A stretch of 64,000 bases of DNA from Methylopila sp. Yamaguchi (lineage in GTDB: Bacteria; Pseudomonadota; Alphaproteobacteria; Rhizobiales; Methylopilaceae). A program made the position numbers and the translations under genes. This document shows positions 56,182-63,739 of the stretch, one piece after another. The first letter of the stretch is position 1, and each line of letters begins with the position of its first letter. Where the stretch lies: contig NZ_BAUX01000018.1 in the NCBI RefSeq assembly GCF_002897035.1, positions 1-64,000 on the forward strand. The letters run 5' to 3'. The notes below the pieces were generated by a model. That model was not told the DNA's origin and did not search any database. It saw only the letters and a list, made by a program, of their open reading frames with translations.

Positions 56182-56571
56182 CTAATGCGCCGCGCGCTGG
56201 GGGGCGAGGGCGGTTTGAAACATGCGAACGATCTCCGCGACGCCGAGCGTGAACACGCCGCCCTGGCCCGCGTCGAAGGCGTTCCGCCAGAGGCGGTAGC
56301 CGCCCTCGAAGCCCTCAGGCGTCGGAGCCTCTCCCTCGCGCCGCAGCAGGCTCGCGAGCAGGGCGTCGATGGCGATCGGCGCGTGCTCCACGAGCCGTGG
56401 CGCCAGCGCGCCCGTTTCCGGGTCCGGCAACGGCGCGTCCACGATCGAGACGGACGCCACCTTTGAGGCGCCGGCGCCGTCGATCCGACCGATCACGACC
56501 CGCGAGCTCGGAAGCTGCGCGTCCCGATAGCTCCACGCCTGTCCGGGAGCGAGATCCGCCGCGGTGGCCAT
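56182..56571 (-). CDS. Hypothetical protein between cobS and cobT, 129 aa
   Basis: I do not recognise a named family. The 129-residue protein starts ATAADLAPGQAWSYRDAQLP, contains RVVIGRIDGAG and VASVSIVDAPLPDPETG, then EHAPIAIDALLASLLRREG and ends QTALAPQRAAH; it is soluble, without Cys, signal or membrane segment. A GGAGA site lies upstream of ATG 56571. It is 12 bases from cobT and 26 bases from cobS on the same strand, so it is in the same transcript. Genes of unknown function occur in this place in several Hyphomicrobiales; an accessory role in cobaltochelatase is only inference. The longer frame to 57201 overlaps cobS and is a shadow. Confidence 0.75.
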   Translation of the reverse strand: MATAADLAPGQAWSYRDAQLPSSRVVIGRIDGAGASKVASVSIVDAPLPDPETGALAPRLVEHAPIAIDALLASLLRREGEAPTPEGFEGGYRLWRNAFDAGQGGVFTLGVAEIVRMFQTALAPQRAAH

Positions 56572-56597
56572 GACGTCTCCAGCGCTCGGGCGGCGCG

Positions 56598-57593
56598 TCA
56601 GCTCATCGCCACGTTGACGGCGCTCTCCGGCAGCTCCCTGCCAAAGCAGCGCTGGTAGAACTCGGCCACCAGGCTGCGCTCGAGTTCGTCGCACTTGTTC
56701 AGGAAGGTCAGGCGGAACGCGAAGCCGACGTCGCCGAAGATGTCGGCGTTTTCCGACCAGGTGATGACGGTGCGGGGGCTCATCACGGTCGACAGGTCGC
56801 CGTTCATGAAGGCCTGACGGGTGAGGTCGGCCAGCCGGACCATCTTGGACACGGTGTCCCGGCCGCCCTTCTCCTTCTGGTAGCGCGGCGACTTGGCGAG
56901 AACGATGTCCACCTCCTTGTCGTGCGCGAGGTAGTTCAGGGTCGTGACGATCGACCAGCGGTCCATCTGGCCTTGGTTGATCTGCTGGGTGCCGTGATAG
57001 AGGCCCGAGGTGTCGCCGAGGCCGACCGTGTTGGCGGTGGCGAAGAGGCGGAAGGCAGGGTGCGGCCGCAGCACGCGGCGCTGGTCGAGCAGCGTCAGCT
57101 TGCCCGACTGCTCCAGCACGCGCTGGATCACGAACATCACGTCCGGCCGGCCCGCGTCGTACTCGTCGAACACCAGAGCCACGTTGTTCTGCAGCGCCCA
57201 AGGCAGGATGCCGTCGCGGAACTCGGTGATCTGCATGCCGTCCTTGAGGACGATGGCGTCCTTGCCGATCAGGTCGATGCGGCTGACGTGGCTGTCGAGG
57301 TTGACGCGCACGCAGGGCCAGTTGAGCCGGGCGGCCACCTGCTCGATGTGGGTCGACTTGCCGGTGCCGTGATAGCCGGTGACCATCACGCGGCGGTTGC
57401 GGGCGAAGCCGGCGAGGATCGCGAGCGTCGTGTCGTGGTCGAACAGGTAATCGGGGTCGAGGTCCGGCACCGCGCCCTGCGCTTCGCCGAACGCCGGAAC
57501 CTCGAGGTCGCTGTCGATCCCGAACACCTGCCGGACCGACACCTTCATGTCGGGCGTCGGGGAGGAGAGCGGAGCGTCGAGGGCGTCGGTCAT
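56598..57593 (-). CDS. cobS: Cobaltochelatase subunit CobS (AAA+)
   Basis: A 331-aa AAA+ ATPase of the cobaltochelatase complex. Walker A is GYHGTGKST (residues 73-81), Walker B is [16 protein letters not shown], and the sensor/arginine regions [20 protein letters not shown] are present, with the AAA domain ending near [10 protein letters not shown]. With CobT it forms the motor that drives CobN. It is preceded by the J-domain gene and followed by the 129-aa gene and cobT. Confidence 0.97.
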   Translation of the reverse strand: MTDALDAPLSSPTPDMKVSVRQVFGIDSDLEVPAFGEAQGAVPDLDPDYLFDHDTTLAILAGFARNRRVMVTGYHGTGKSTHIEQVAARLNWPCVRVNLDSHVSRIDLIGKDAIVLKDGMQITEFRDGILPWALQNNVALVFDEYDAGRPDVMFVIQRVLEQSGKLTLLDQRRVLRPHPAFRLFATANTVGLGDTSGLYHGTQQINQGQMDRWSIVTTLNYLAHDKEVDIVLAKSPRYQKEKGGRDTVSKMVRLADLTRQAFMNGDLSTVMSPRTVITWSENADIFGDVGFAFRLTFLNKCDELERSLVAEFYQRCFGRELPESAVNVAMS

Positions 57594-57680
57594 GGGGCCT
57601 CCAGGCGATCCCGGACGGCGTCGCGCGGGACCGGGGCGCGCTTCGTCAGCTCAGCGCGCGTCTTGAAATGGGCGATCGGG

Positions 57681-58319
57681 TCAGCAGAAGCCGGCGGATC
57701 GGAGATAGTTATAGGCTTGGATGATCTCGCGCAATTTGTCCTCGGTGCTCCGATCGCCGCCGTTGGCGTCCGGATGCAGCCGTTTGACCAGCTCCTTGTA
57801 GCGCGCCTTGATCTCCTCGCCGCTCGCGCTGGCGCCCAGGTTGAGCGCCTCGAGCGACTTGCGCTCGACGTTCTTGAGCTCGCGCTCGGGTTTCTGAGGC
57901 TTCCCGCTCGGGCCGTCCTCGTCGAACATGTGAAACGCGTCGTCGAAGGCGAAGCCGCTCGCCCAGCCGCGGTTCTTGCCGCCGCGGGCCCGCTCGGCCT
58001 TGGCGCGGGCCTCGGGCGTCGCGCCGGCGGCGTTCTGGCCCATTGTCCAGGTCGGACGATGCCCGGTCTGGCTGTCCTTCTGGTAGGCCATCACCGCTTC
58101 GTCGGACATGCCGGAGAAGAAGTTGTAATTCTGATTGTAGGCGCGGACATGCGCCAGGCAGAACCGCCAGTACTCGTTTTCCCGCTCGCGGCCCTTGGGA
58201 GCCCGGTGAACTCCGGGCTCGCGGCACCCGGGATGGTCGCACCTCGTCACCTGCGGCTGCGGACGGCTTTCGCCCCGCGCCACCCGGATCCGGTCGAACC
58301 ATGGGCTGTCGAGTTTCAT
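57681..58319 (-). CDS. J-domain (DnaJ-like) protein with an N-terminal Cys/His cluster
   Basis: A 212-aa protein with an unusual order: an N-terminal putative zinc site (CDHPGC, then FCLAH about 30 residues later; pattern C-x4-C...C-x2-H), a central segment with many aromatic residues (YNQNYNFFSGM), and a C-terminal J-domain (KSLEALNLGASASGEEIKARYKELVKRLHPDANGG) with the HPD tripeptide at LHPDANG. It would stimulate DnaK. ATG 58319 is chosen since it begins MKLDSPWFDRIR, the conserved start in relatives. It sits between bolA (divergent) and cobS (same strand, 87 bases); this linkage recurs in Hyphomicrobiales, hinting at a role in assembling the cobaltochelatase or another metal enzyme. Confidence 0.88.
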   Translation of the reverse strand: MKLDSPWFDRIRVARGESRPQPQVTRCDHPGCREPGVHRAPKGRERENEYWRFCLAHVRAYNQNYNFFSGMSDEAVMAYQKDSQTGHRPTWTMGQNAAGATPEARAKAERARGGKNRGWASGFAFDDAFHMFDEDGPSGKPQKPERELKNVERKSLEALNLGASASGEEIKARYKELVKRLHPDANGGDRSTEDKLREIIQAYNYLRSAGFC

Positions 58320-58460
58320 GATGCTGGCATTATGGGGGGCGGGCGGACCGCGAACAAGAACGCGCGGCCGCAAGGGAGAGGGGCATGATGCGGGCTTGAC
58401 GCCGCGATCGGGCGCGACCCAGATCGCGGCTGCTTCGCCGAACCCAAGGGAAGGACCGCC

Positions 58461-58739
58461 ATGAGCGTGCGCGCGCGGATCGAATCCAAGCTCGTGGAGG
58501 CGCTTGCGCCGACGCGGCTCGACGTGATCGACGAGAGCCACCTCCACGCCGGCCACGCCGGGGCGCGGCCCGAAGGCGAGACCCATTTTCGCGTGAAGGT
58601 GACCTCCGCGGCGTTCTCCGGCCTCGGCCGGGTCGACCGCCACCGCCGCGTCAACGCGCTGCTGGCCGAGGAGCTCGCCGGCCCCGTCCACGCCCTCGCC
58701 ATCGACGCCCGCGCCCCCGAGGAGCCGGGCCGGCCGTAG
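58461..58739 (+). CDS. BolA-family protein
   Basis: A 92-aa BolA protein: RIESKLVEALAPTRLDVIDESHLHAGH (helix plus first strand), the conserved histidine in HAGHAG, ETHFRVKVTSAAFSGLGRVDRHRRVNALL (with the 'HRxVxxLL' core). BolA proteins partner with monothiol glutaredoxins to move Fe-S clusters. The C-terminal tail is short and Pro-rich. Divergent from the J-domain gene, converging with the M48 protease gene 3 bases away. Confidence 0.93.
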   Translation: MSVRARIESKLVEALAPTRLDVIDESHLHAGHAGARPEGETHFRVKVTSAAFSGLGRVDRHRRVNALLAEELAGPVHALAIDARAPEEPGRP

Positions 58740-58742
58740 CGG

Positions 58743-60230
58743 CTACTCGCCGATCACCTTGACGCGCAGGCCGGCCTGCAGTGGGTCGCCCGGGGCGAAG
58801 CCGTTGAGGACGGCGAAGCGCTCCAGCGCGCGGTCGGTCACGGCCATGCGGCGCGCGAGCGTCTCCTCGGTGTCGCCGGGCCGCACGGTCGCGACCTCGA
58901 TCTTCAGCGGCTGGGCCTGCTCGGATTCGGCCTGCGTCAGGCGGCGGAAGGTCGCGAGCGAGGCGCGGAAGCCCTCGTCGATGTCCGGCGTGAGCTCCCG
59001 GGCCGCGAAGATCAGCCGGTAGACGTCCGCGCCGAACTTCACCGCGGCGAAGCGGAAGGTCCACTCCTTGCCGCGCGCGACGACGGTGACCGCGTCCATG
59101 CCGTTGACCTCGAGCTTCTCGACCGGCCCCGGCTCGACGCCGTCGATCCAGTTCTCGGCGATGTAGCTTTCGAGCGTCTGGCTGGAGCCGAGCCGCGCGG
59201 CGTCGAGGCGCAGCGCCCGGCCGTCGGGAGCGACGCCGAGCAACGCCTCGGAGCCGTTCTCGAAGGTGAAGCCTTCGGGCGCGAGGAAGGTGAACCCCAG
59301 CCGCGGGTGCAGGAAGCGGCGCCCGCGGGCGAAGCCCTGGGCCGGGTCGTCGCCGTAGGTCGTGCCGTTGAGCGCCACGAGGTAGGCGTCGCGGTCGCGC
59401 TCGCCCACGCCCGGCGCGCCGATCTGGCGGGCCGCGGTGACGGCGAGCTGCACCCGCTCGGGCGTCGAGGGATGCGTCGACAGGAAATCGAGGCCGGGCT
59501 GCGAGGGCTTCTGACCGAGCGCCGCGCTCCGGAGCTCGGACTGCCGGCCCATGGACAGCAGGAAGCGCGAGGCGCCGTACGGGTCGAAGCCGGCGCGCGC
59601 GATGTTCTGAACGCCGATGCGGTCGGCCTCCAGCTCCTGCGCGCGGGAGAAACTCGCGAGCGACAGCTTGCTCTTGGCGAGCGCGACGGCTCCCGCCTCG
59701 CGGTCCTCCAGTACGTCCGAGACGACGCGGCTGACCAACACCGCCTTGCGCTCCTCGTCGGCGCGCTGGAAGGCGTGGCGGGCGGTGACGTGCGCCATCT
59801 CGTGCGCGAGCACCGCCGCAATCTCGGAAGTGTCGTTGGCGACGGCGAGCAGGCCGCGGGTGACGTAGAGGTTGCCGTTCGGCAGGGCGAAGGCGTTGAT
59901 CAGCGGCGAGTTGAGTAGCGTCACCTTGTAGCGCAGGTCGGGTCGTTCGGAGGCTGCGGCCAGCCGGTCGGCCACCGAGTTGAGCAGCGTCACCAGATCG
60001 GGCTTGGAGTAGACGCCGCCATAGGCCGCGGCGATGCGCGCCTGCTCCTGGCTGACGGCGGTGGGCGCGGGGGCGACCTTGGGCGCGGAGGCGGGAACGA
60101 TCGGCTGCGGCGTCGGCTTCTCGCCGCCAAAGCTGCCGCAGCCGGCGAGCAACGCCGCGACGCTCGCAAGCACTGCGAGACGCAGGGCGAAGCTCCGCTT
60201 ATCCCGATGCCGCCCGCCGAGGCCCGTCAT
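58743..60230 (-). CDS. Lipoprotein M48 metalloprotease (BepA/LoiP-like)
   Basis: A 495-aa periplasmic zinc peptidase. Its lipoprotein signal ends LAGC (Cys31); the zinc motif HEMAH (His143, Glu144, His147) and the downstream Glu in ELEADRIG are intact; FLSTHPSTPERV follows. The C-terminal half (about 300-495) holds further small domains, including a LysM-like end (TVRPGDTEETLARRMAVTDRALERFAVLNG). Homologues degrade misassembled outer-membrane proteins. ATG 60230 has GGGAGGGG 8 bases upstream, which overlaps the stop of the SNase gene; ATG 60251 (ATGA with that stop) is the alternative. It converges with bolA. Confidence 0.93.
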   Translation of the reverse strand: MTGLGGRHRDKRSFALRLAVLASVAALLAGCGSFGGEKPTPQPIVPASAPKVAPAPTAVSQEQARIAAAYGGVYSKPDLVTLLNSVADRLAAASERPDLRYKVTLLNSPLINAFALPNGNLYVTRGLLAVANDTSEIAAVLAHEMAHVTARHAFQRADEERKAVLVSRVVSDVLEDREAGAVALAKSKLSLASFSRAQELEADRIGVQNIARAGFDPYGASRFLLSMGRQSELRSAALGQKPSQPGLDFLSTHPSTPERVQLAVTAARQIGAPGVGERDRDAYLVALNGTTYGDDPAQGFARGRRFLHPRLGFTFLAPEGFTFENGSEALLGVAPDGRALRLDAARLGSSQTLESYIAENWIDGVEPGPVEKLEVNGMDAVTVVARGKEWTFRFAAVKFGADVYRLIFAARELTPDIDEGFRASLATFRRLTQAESEQAQPLKIEVATVRPGDTEETLARRMAVTDRALERFAVLNGFAPGDPLQAGLRVKVIGE

Positions 60231-60247
60231 GCCGCAAGCCCCTCCCG

Positions 60248-61093
60248 TCATCTCGCGCTCGCCAGGCCGAGCCGTTCGATCTGGGCGGCCTCGGTCACGG
60301 CGATCGTCGGGCCGAGGCGCCGTTCGATCATGCCGCGAACCCGCAGGCGCGCGCCGGGCGCCAGGCCGAGAGCTTCGGCGCCGCCAAGCCGCTTTGCGGC
60401 CGACTCGCTCAGGACCAGCGCGAGAGCGTCGCGCCAGCGGCGTCCGAAATTCACGTAAAGCCGTCCGTTCACGGTGCGGACGCTCGCCACGCGTCCTTCG
60501 GCGATCTCGAAACGACCGACAGCGCCCGCGAGAGCGTCGCCGTCGGCGGCGTCTCGGACCTCGTAGTACGTATTTGTCCACAAACCAAGGCTCGCGCGGC
60601 GGGCGCCGTCCTCCGCGGCGAGGAGCGTGGCGCGGCAGTCACGCCCCGCCCGATCGGCGGCGACCCGGGCCAGGCCGCGCGCCGCCAACTCGGCCGAAAC
60701 GCCAGCGGGATCGGCCGCTCCTTCGGCGGCGAGGTAGCCGACCACCCGGCCGTGACGGTCCGGGCTCGCCAGCGCGGGCCGGAGGGCCAGAGGGCGGTCC
60801 GCGACGAGGCCGCGGAGGGCGGTCGCGGCGGCGTCCGCCAGCGGCCAGTCGGCCTCCCGCGTCCCGAGCGGAGCCTTGGGCGCGAGGATCCCGGCGAGCC
60901 GCACGGTCCGTCCGTCCGCGAGCGCGACGGTGTCGCCGTCGAGCGCCCGCTCCGCCCGAACGCTCTCGGCCTTGGCGGACAGGACGCAGGGCGCGGCGAG
61001 GGCGGAATGAGCGGCCAGAAGCAGGGCGAGCGCGGTCGTCGCCGGCAGGGCGAGGGCGGGGCCTGTCAGGAAGGCGCGCGCAGTGTGGAGCAC
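60248..61093 (-). CDS. Staphylococcal-nuclease-fold exported protein with altered active site
   Basis: A 281-aa exported protein of the thermonuclease (SNase) family, with a signal peptide ending ALAA. The SNase pattern is recognisable: LDGDTVALADGRTVRLAG (the Asp and Arg of the core), then LAPK where enzymes have 'DTPE' (so the metal Asp and general-base Glu are Leu and Lys), and DRHGRVVGYL retaining the second Arg. I conclude the fold is kept but nuclease activity is probably weak or absent. The C-terminal 80 residues are extra. The start is GTG 61093; no ATG gives a signal peptide. It overlaps nothing of the CDF gene and is adjacent to the M48 protease gene, with which it is probably coexpressed. 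Confidence 0.8.
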   Translation of the reverse strand: MLHTARAFLTGPALALPATTALALLLAAHSALAAPCVLSAKAESVRAERALDGDTVALADGRTVRLAGILAPKAPLGTREADWPLADAAATALRGLVADRPLALRPALASPDRHGRVVGYLAAEGAADPAGVSAELAARGLARVAADRAGRDCRATLLAAEDGARRASLGLWTNTYYEVRDAADGDALAGAVGRFEIAEGRVASVRTVNGRLYVNFGRRWRDALALVLSESAAKRLGGAEALGLAPGARLRVRGMIERRLGPTIAVTEAAQIERLGLASAR

Positions 61094-61139
61094 GCCGGAG
61101 GGTAGGTTCCGCGTGGTGGACGGGGGGTTAACGTCGGGC

Positions 61140-62027
61140 TTACAGAACGATGATTCCGGCGTGCTTCGCCTTCTCGTCAGGCTCGACATGGATGGTCACG
61201 ATCGTGTCCGCGTCGTCCTCGTGCAGGGCGCGCTCGATGCGGTCGCAGATGTCGTGGGCTTCGGCGACGCGCAGGTCCCGCGGCACCACCAGATGGAAGT
61301 CGACGAAGGTCAGCCGCCCCGCCTGCCGCGTGCGCAGGTCGTGGGCCTCGATCGCGCCGTCGGCGTTGGCGGCGATCACGCCCTTGATGCGGGCGACGGT
61401 GGCGTCGTCGGCGGCCTCGTCCATCAGCCCGCCGACCGAGGCGCGCACCAGCTGGAAGCCGGACCACAGCACGTTCACGGCGACGAGGCAGGCGATGGCG
61501 GGGTCGAGCCAGGCCTTGCCGGTCCAGACCGCGGCGGCGATGCCGATGAGCACGCCGATCGAGGACACGACGTCGGTCATCAGGTGCTTGCCGTCAGCGA
61601 CGAGCGCGGGCGAGCGCAGGGCGCGGCCGCGCCGAAGCAGCAGGACGCACCAGGCGGCGTTGATCGCGCTCGCGGCGAGGTTCGCCCCAATGCCGAGCGG
61701 GGTCAGCTCCAGCGGCCGCGGATCAAGAAAAAAGCGGTAGGCCTCGTTGAAGATCGCGGCGGCCGCCACGACGATCAGCACGCCCTCGGTCACGGCCGAG
61801 AGGTACTCCGCCTTGTGGTGGCCGTAGGGGTGGTTGCGGTCGGGCGGCGCTGCGGAGAGCCGCACTGCGACGAAGGCCGCGACCGCCGCCGCCACGTTCA
61901 CGACGCTCTCGGCGGCGTCCGAGTAGAGCGCGACGGAGCCGGTCAGCAGATAGGCGACCGTCTTCAGCGCCAGCACGGCAACGCCGACCACGATGCTTCC
62001 GAGGGCGATCTTCGCGGTCTGGTCCAT
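61140..62027 (-). CDS. Cation diffusion facilitator (CDF) metal transporter
   Basis: A 295-aa inner-membrane exporter of Zn2+, Fe2+, Mn2+ or related ions. Six helices, with the site-A residues in YSDAAESVVN and DGKHLMTDVVSS, HHKAEYLSAV in the loop, and a cytoplasmic C-terminal domain (DDATVARIKGVIAANADGAIEAHDLRTRQ) carrying His residues such as THVEPDEK-like IHVEPDE. The metal cannot be decided from sequence. It is leftward, 47 bases from the SNase gene, possibly in one transcript. The tRNA-Arg(CCT) gene lies 155 bases away on the other strand. Confidence 0.92.
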   Translation of the reverse strand: MDQTAKIALGSIVVGVAVLALKTVAYLLTGSVALYSDAAESVVNVAAAVAAFVAVRLSAAPPDRNHPYGHHKAEYLSAVTEGVLIVVAAAAIFNEAYRFFLDPRPLELTPLGIGANLAASAINAAWCVLLLRRGRALRSPALVADGKHLMTDVVSSIGVLIGIAAAVWTGKAWLDPAIACLVAVNVLWSGFQLVRASVGGLMDEAADDATVARIKGVIAANADGAIEAHDLRTRQAGRLTFVDFHLVVPRDLRVAEAHDICDRIERALHEDDADTIVTIHVEPDEKAKHAGIIVL

Positions 62028-62181
62028 GCTCGCCCGCCGTTCGCGCGTGATCGGAAGCGGAGCGCTTAGCGGACCGGCGACAGCCGTTCAACCGCTGAGT
62101 TCGCAACTGCGAGGCGGTCGCGAAACCCGCCGCGCTCCCCCGTGCAAAACGCGATCGGTCATGCTACGACCGCGGCCGGCC

Positions 62182-62258
62182 GGTCCCGTAGCTCAGCTGG
62201 ACAGAGCGACGGTTTCCTAAACCGTAGGTCGGAGGTTCGAGCCCTCCCGGGATCGCCA
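62182..62258 (+). tRNA. tRNA-Arg (anticodon CCT)
   Basis: A 77-base cloverleaf: acceptor GGTCCCG pairs with CGGGATC (one G-U pair), D-arm AGCTCAGCTGGACAGAGC, anticodon stem ACGGT/ACCGT with loop TTCCTAA holding CCT, T-arm GGAGGTTCGAGCCCTCC, and an encoded CCA. CCT reads the rare AGG codon, rarely used in the GC-rich genes around it. Positions 62028-62181 are otherwise empty of features I can support. Confidence 0.96.
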
Positions 62259-62267
62259 GATTTCAGC

Positions 62268-62864
62268 TCAGAGCCGGCCGAACATCCGCCCCAGAGTCCC
62301 GTCGCGCCAGACCAGCGTGTGCGCGAGCGCCATGCCGACATGGCCCGCGATCAGGACCAGCAGCGCCCAGGACAGCGGCCCATGCAGCGCGTCGGGGCCG
62401 GCGATCAGCCATGGCTCTTCGCGGCCGGTGGCGGGAATGAGGGTGACTCCGCCGATCTCCAGGCCCTTGCCCTTGCCGTAGATGCGGACGAGGGCGAGCG
62501 CCGGTACGACGATCATGAGGGCGTGCAGAGCGAGGTGGCTGAGCCGGGCGAGGCGGCCGCGCGCGCCGCGCTCCTGCGGCGGCTGGCGGCGCAGCTGGCT
62601 CAGGCGCCAGAGCGACCGGCACACGGCGATCACGAGAACCGCGAGGCCGACGTAGCCGTGGGGGCCGAAGCGGGCGATCCCATTCAGCCACGGGGTCTCA
62701 CCGAAGATTTTGTAGAGCGCGACGATCGTGAACTGCCACAGCACGAGCGCGGCGAGCGTCCCGTGGAACAGCCGGGTGACGAGGCCGTAGCGCCTTGGCG
62801 AGTCGAACGCGACGCCGTCCGGCCGCCCCGCCGCGGCGGCGATCTCACGGCTCTGGACGCTCAC
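62268..62864 (-). CDS. Cytochrome b561-type membrane protein
   Basis: A 198-aa four-helix membrane protein of the cytochrome b561/Ni-Fe hydrogenase b-type family, moving electrons across the inner membrane with two haems. Helix-borne His ligands: RLFHGTLAALVLW, FGPHGYVGLAV, LSHLALHALMIV and GHVGMALAHTLV. GTG 62864 overlaps the stop of the transglutaminase gene (GTGA), the only natural start; the upstream frame is that gene read in another phase. The function with its upstream neighbours is unclear. Confidence 0.87.
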   Translation of the reverse strand: MSVQSREIAAAAGRPDGVAFDSPRRYGLVTRLFHGTLAALVLWQFTIVALYKIFGETPWLNGIARFGPHGYVGLAVLVIAVCRSLWRLSQLRRQPPQERGARGRLARLSHLALHALMIVVPALALVRIYGKGKGLEIGGVTLIPATGREEPWLIAGPDALHGPLSWALLVLIAGHVGMALAHTLVWRDGTLGRMFGRL

Positions 62865-63739
62865 GCTTCGACGGGAACGACGTCCACGCTGTGGCGCGTC
62901 TTCTGGGGGCCCGCGGTGATGAGCACGCCGTCGATGGGCGCAACGTCGGAGTAGTCCCGGCCGACCGCGGTCACGATATGGTCGTCGAGGGTGACCATGC
63001 CGTTGGTGGGGTCGAACCCCATCCAGCCGCTCTCCTCGCCCAGCCAGACGTCGACCCACGCATGCATGGCGTCGGCGCCCTCCAGCCGCGGGCGGCCCTT
63101 GGGCGGCTCCGTCCGCAGGAAGCCGCTGACGTAGGCCGCGGGAATCCCGATCCCCCGCAGGCTCGCGATCATCACATGAGCGAAATCCTGGCAGACGCCC
63201 TCGCGCCGGGCGAAGGCCTCCTCCGCCGGGGTGTCGACCGTGGTCGCGCCGGGCGCGTACTTGAAATCGGCCTTGATGCGCTTGGAGAAGGCCAGCAGCG
63301 CCTCGCCGATCGCCGCCTCGTCGTCCAGCGCCGCCTCGGCGTAGGCGGTGAAGGTCTCGCCCAGCCGAATGAGACGGCTCGGTCCGAGGAAGTGCATCGG
63401 ACCGTCGGGGCCCGGATCCCGCAGCAACGCCGCCGCGCCGCGGACGGCGGCGACCGTCGGCGTGTTCGCGAGATCGGGCGTCGGGCGCGTGACCGTCACC
63501 CGGGTCTTCATGGTGACGGAGAGCGCGGCGTGCGGCGGCAGCAGCAGCAGGTGGTCGAGCGCGTTGCCGAAGAAATCGCGTTCCGCCGTCTGCTCGTCCG
63601 GCCGGGGAACGATCGTGACCTGCGTCCCGGTGACCTTCTGGCCCCGCCCCGCCCGCGGCCGCACCCGCAGGATGTGGCGCGCGTCCTTCACTTCCGAGGG
63701 GTAGTCGTAGCCGATCTTGAGAACGAGGTCGTAGATCAT
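62861..63739 (-). CDS. Transglutaminase-like cysteine protease-fold protein
   Basis: A 292-aa protein with a bacterial transglutaminase-like N-terminal domain (strands VLKIGYDYPSEVKDARHILRVRPR) and a catalytic core: nucleophilic Cys in REGVCQDFAHVM, His in AMHAWVDVWLG, Asp in MGFDPTNG. In this family the enzymes often sit next to alpha-E proteins and circularly permuted ATP-grasp ligases, a group linked with peptide ligation/hydrolysis. The ATG 63739 overlaps the alpha-E stop (ATGA) and its own stop overlaps the cytochrome b561 start, so three genes are translationally linked. Confidence 0.93.
   Translation of the reverse strand: MIYDLVLKIGYDYPSEVKDARHILRVRPRAGRGQKVTGTQVTIVPRPDEQTAERDFFGNALDHLLLLPPHAALSVTMKTRVTVTRPTPDLANTPTVAAVRGAAALLRDPGPDGPMHFLGPSRLIRLGETFTAYAEAALDDEAAIGEALLAFSKRIKADFKYAPGATTVDTPAEEAFARREGVCQDFAHVMIASLRGIGIPAAYVSGFLRTEPPKGRPRLEGADAMHAWVDVWLGEESGWMGFDPTNGMVTLDDHIVTAVGRDYSDVAPIDGVLITAGPQKTRHSVDVVPVEA

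Noticed and set aside
57594-57680. Cobalamin riboswitch upstream of cobS
   Set aside because: The gap is only 87 bases and has none of the B12-box sequence; the operon seems to start farther upstream with no riboswitch visible.
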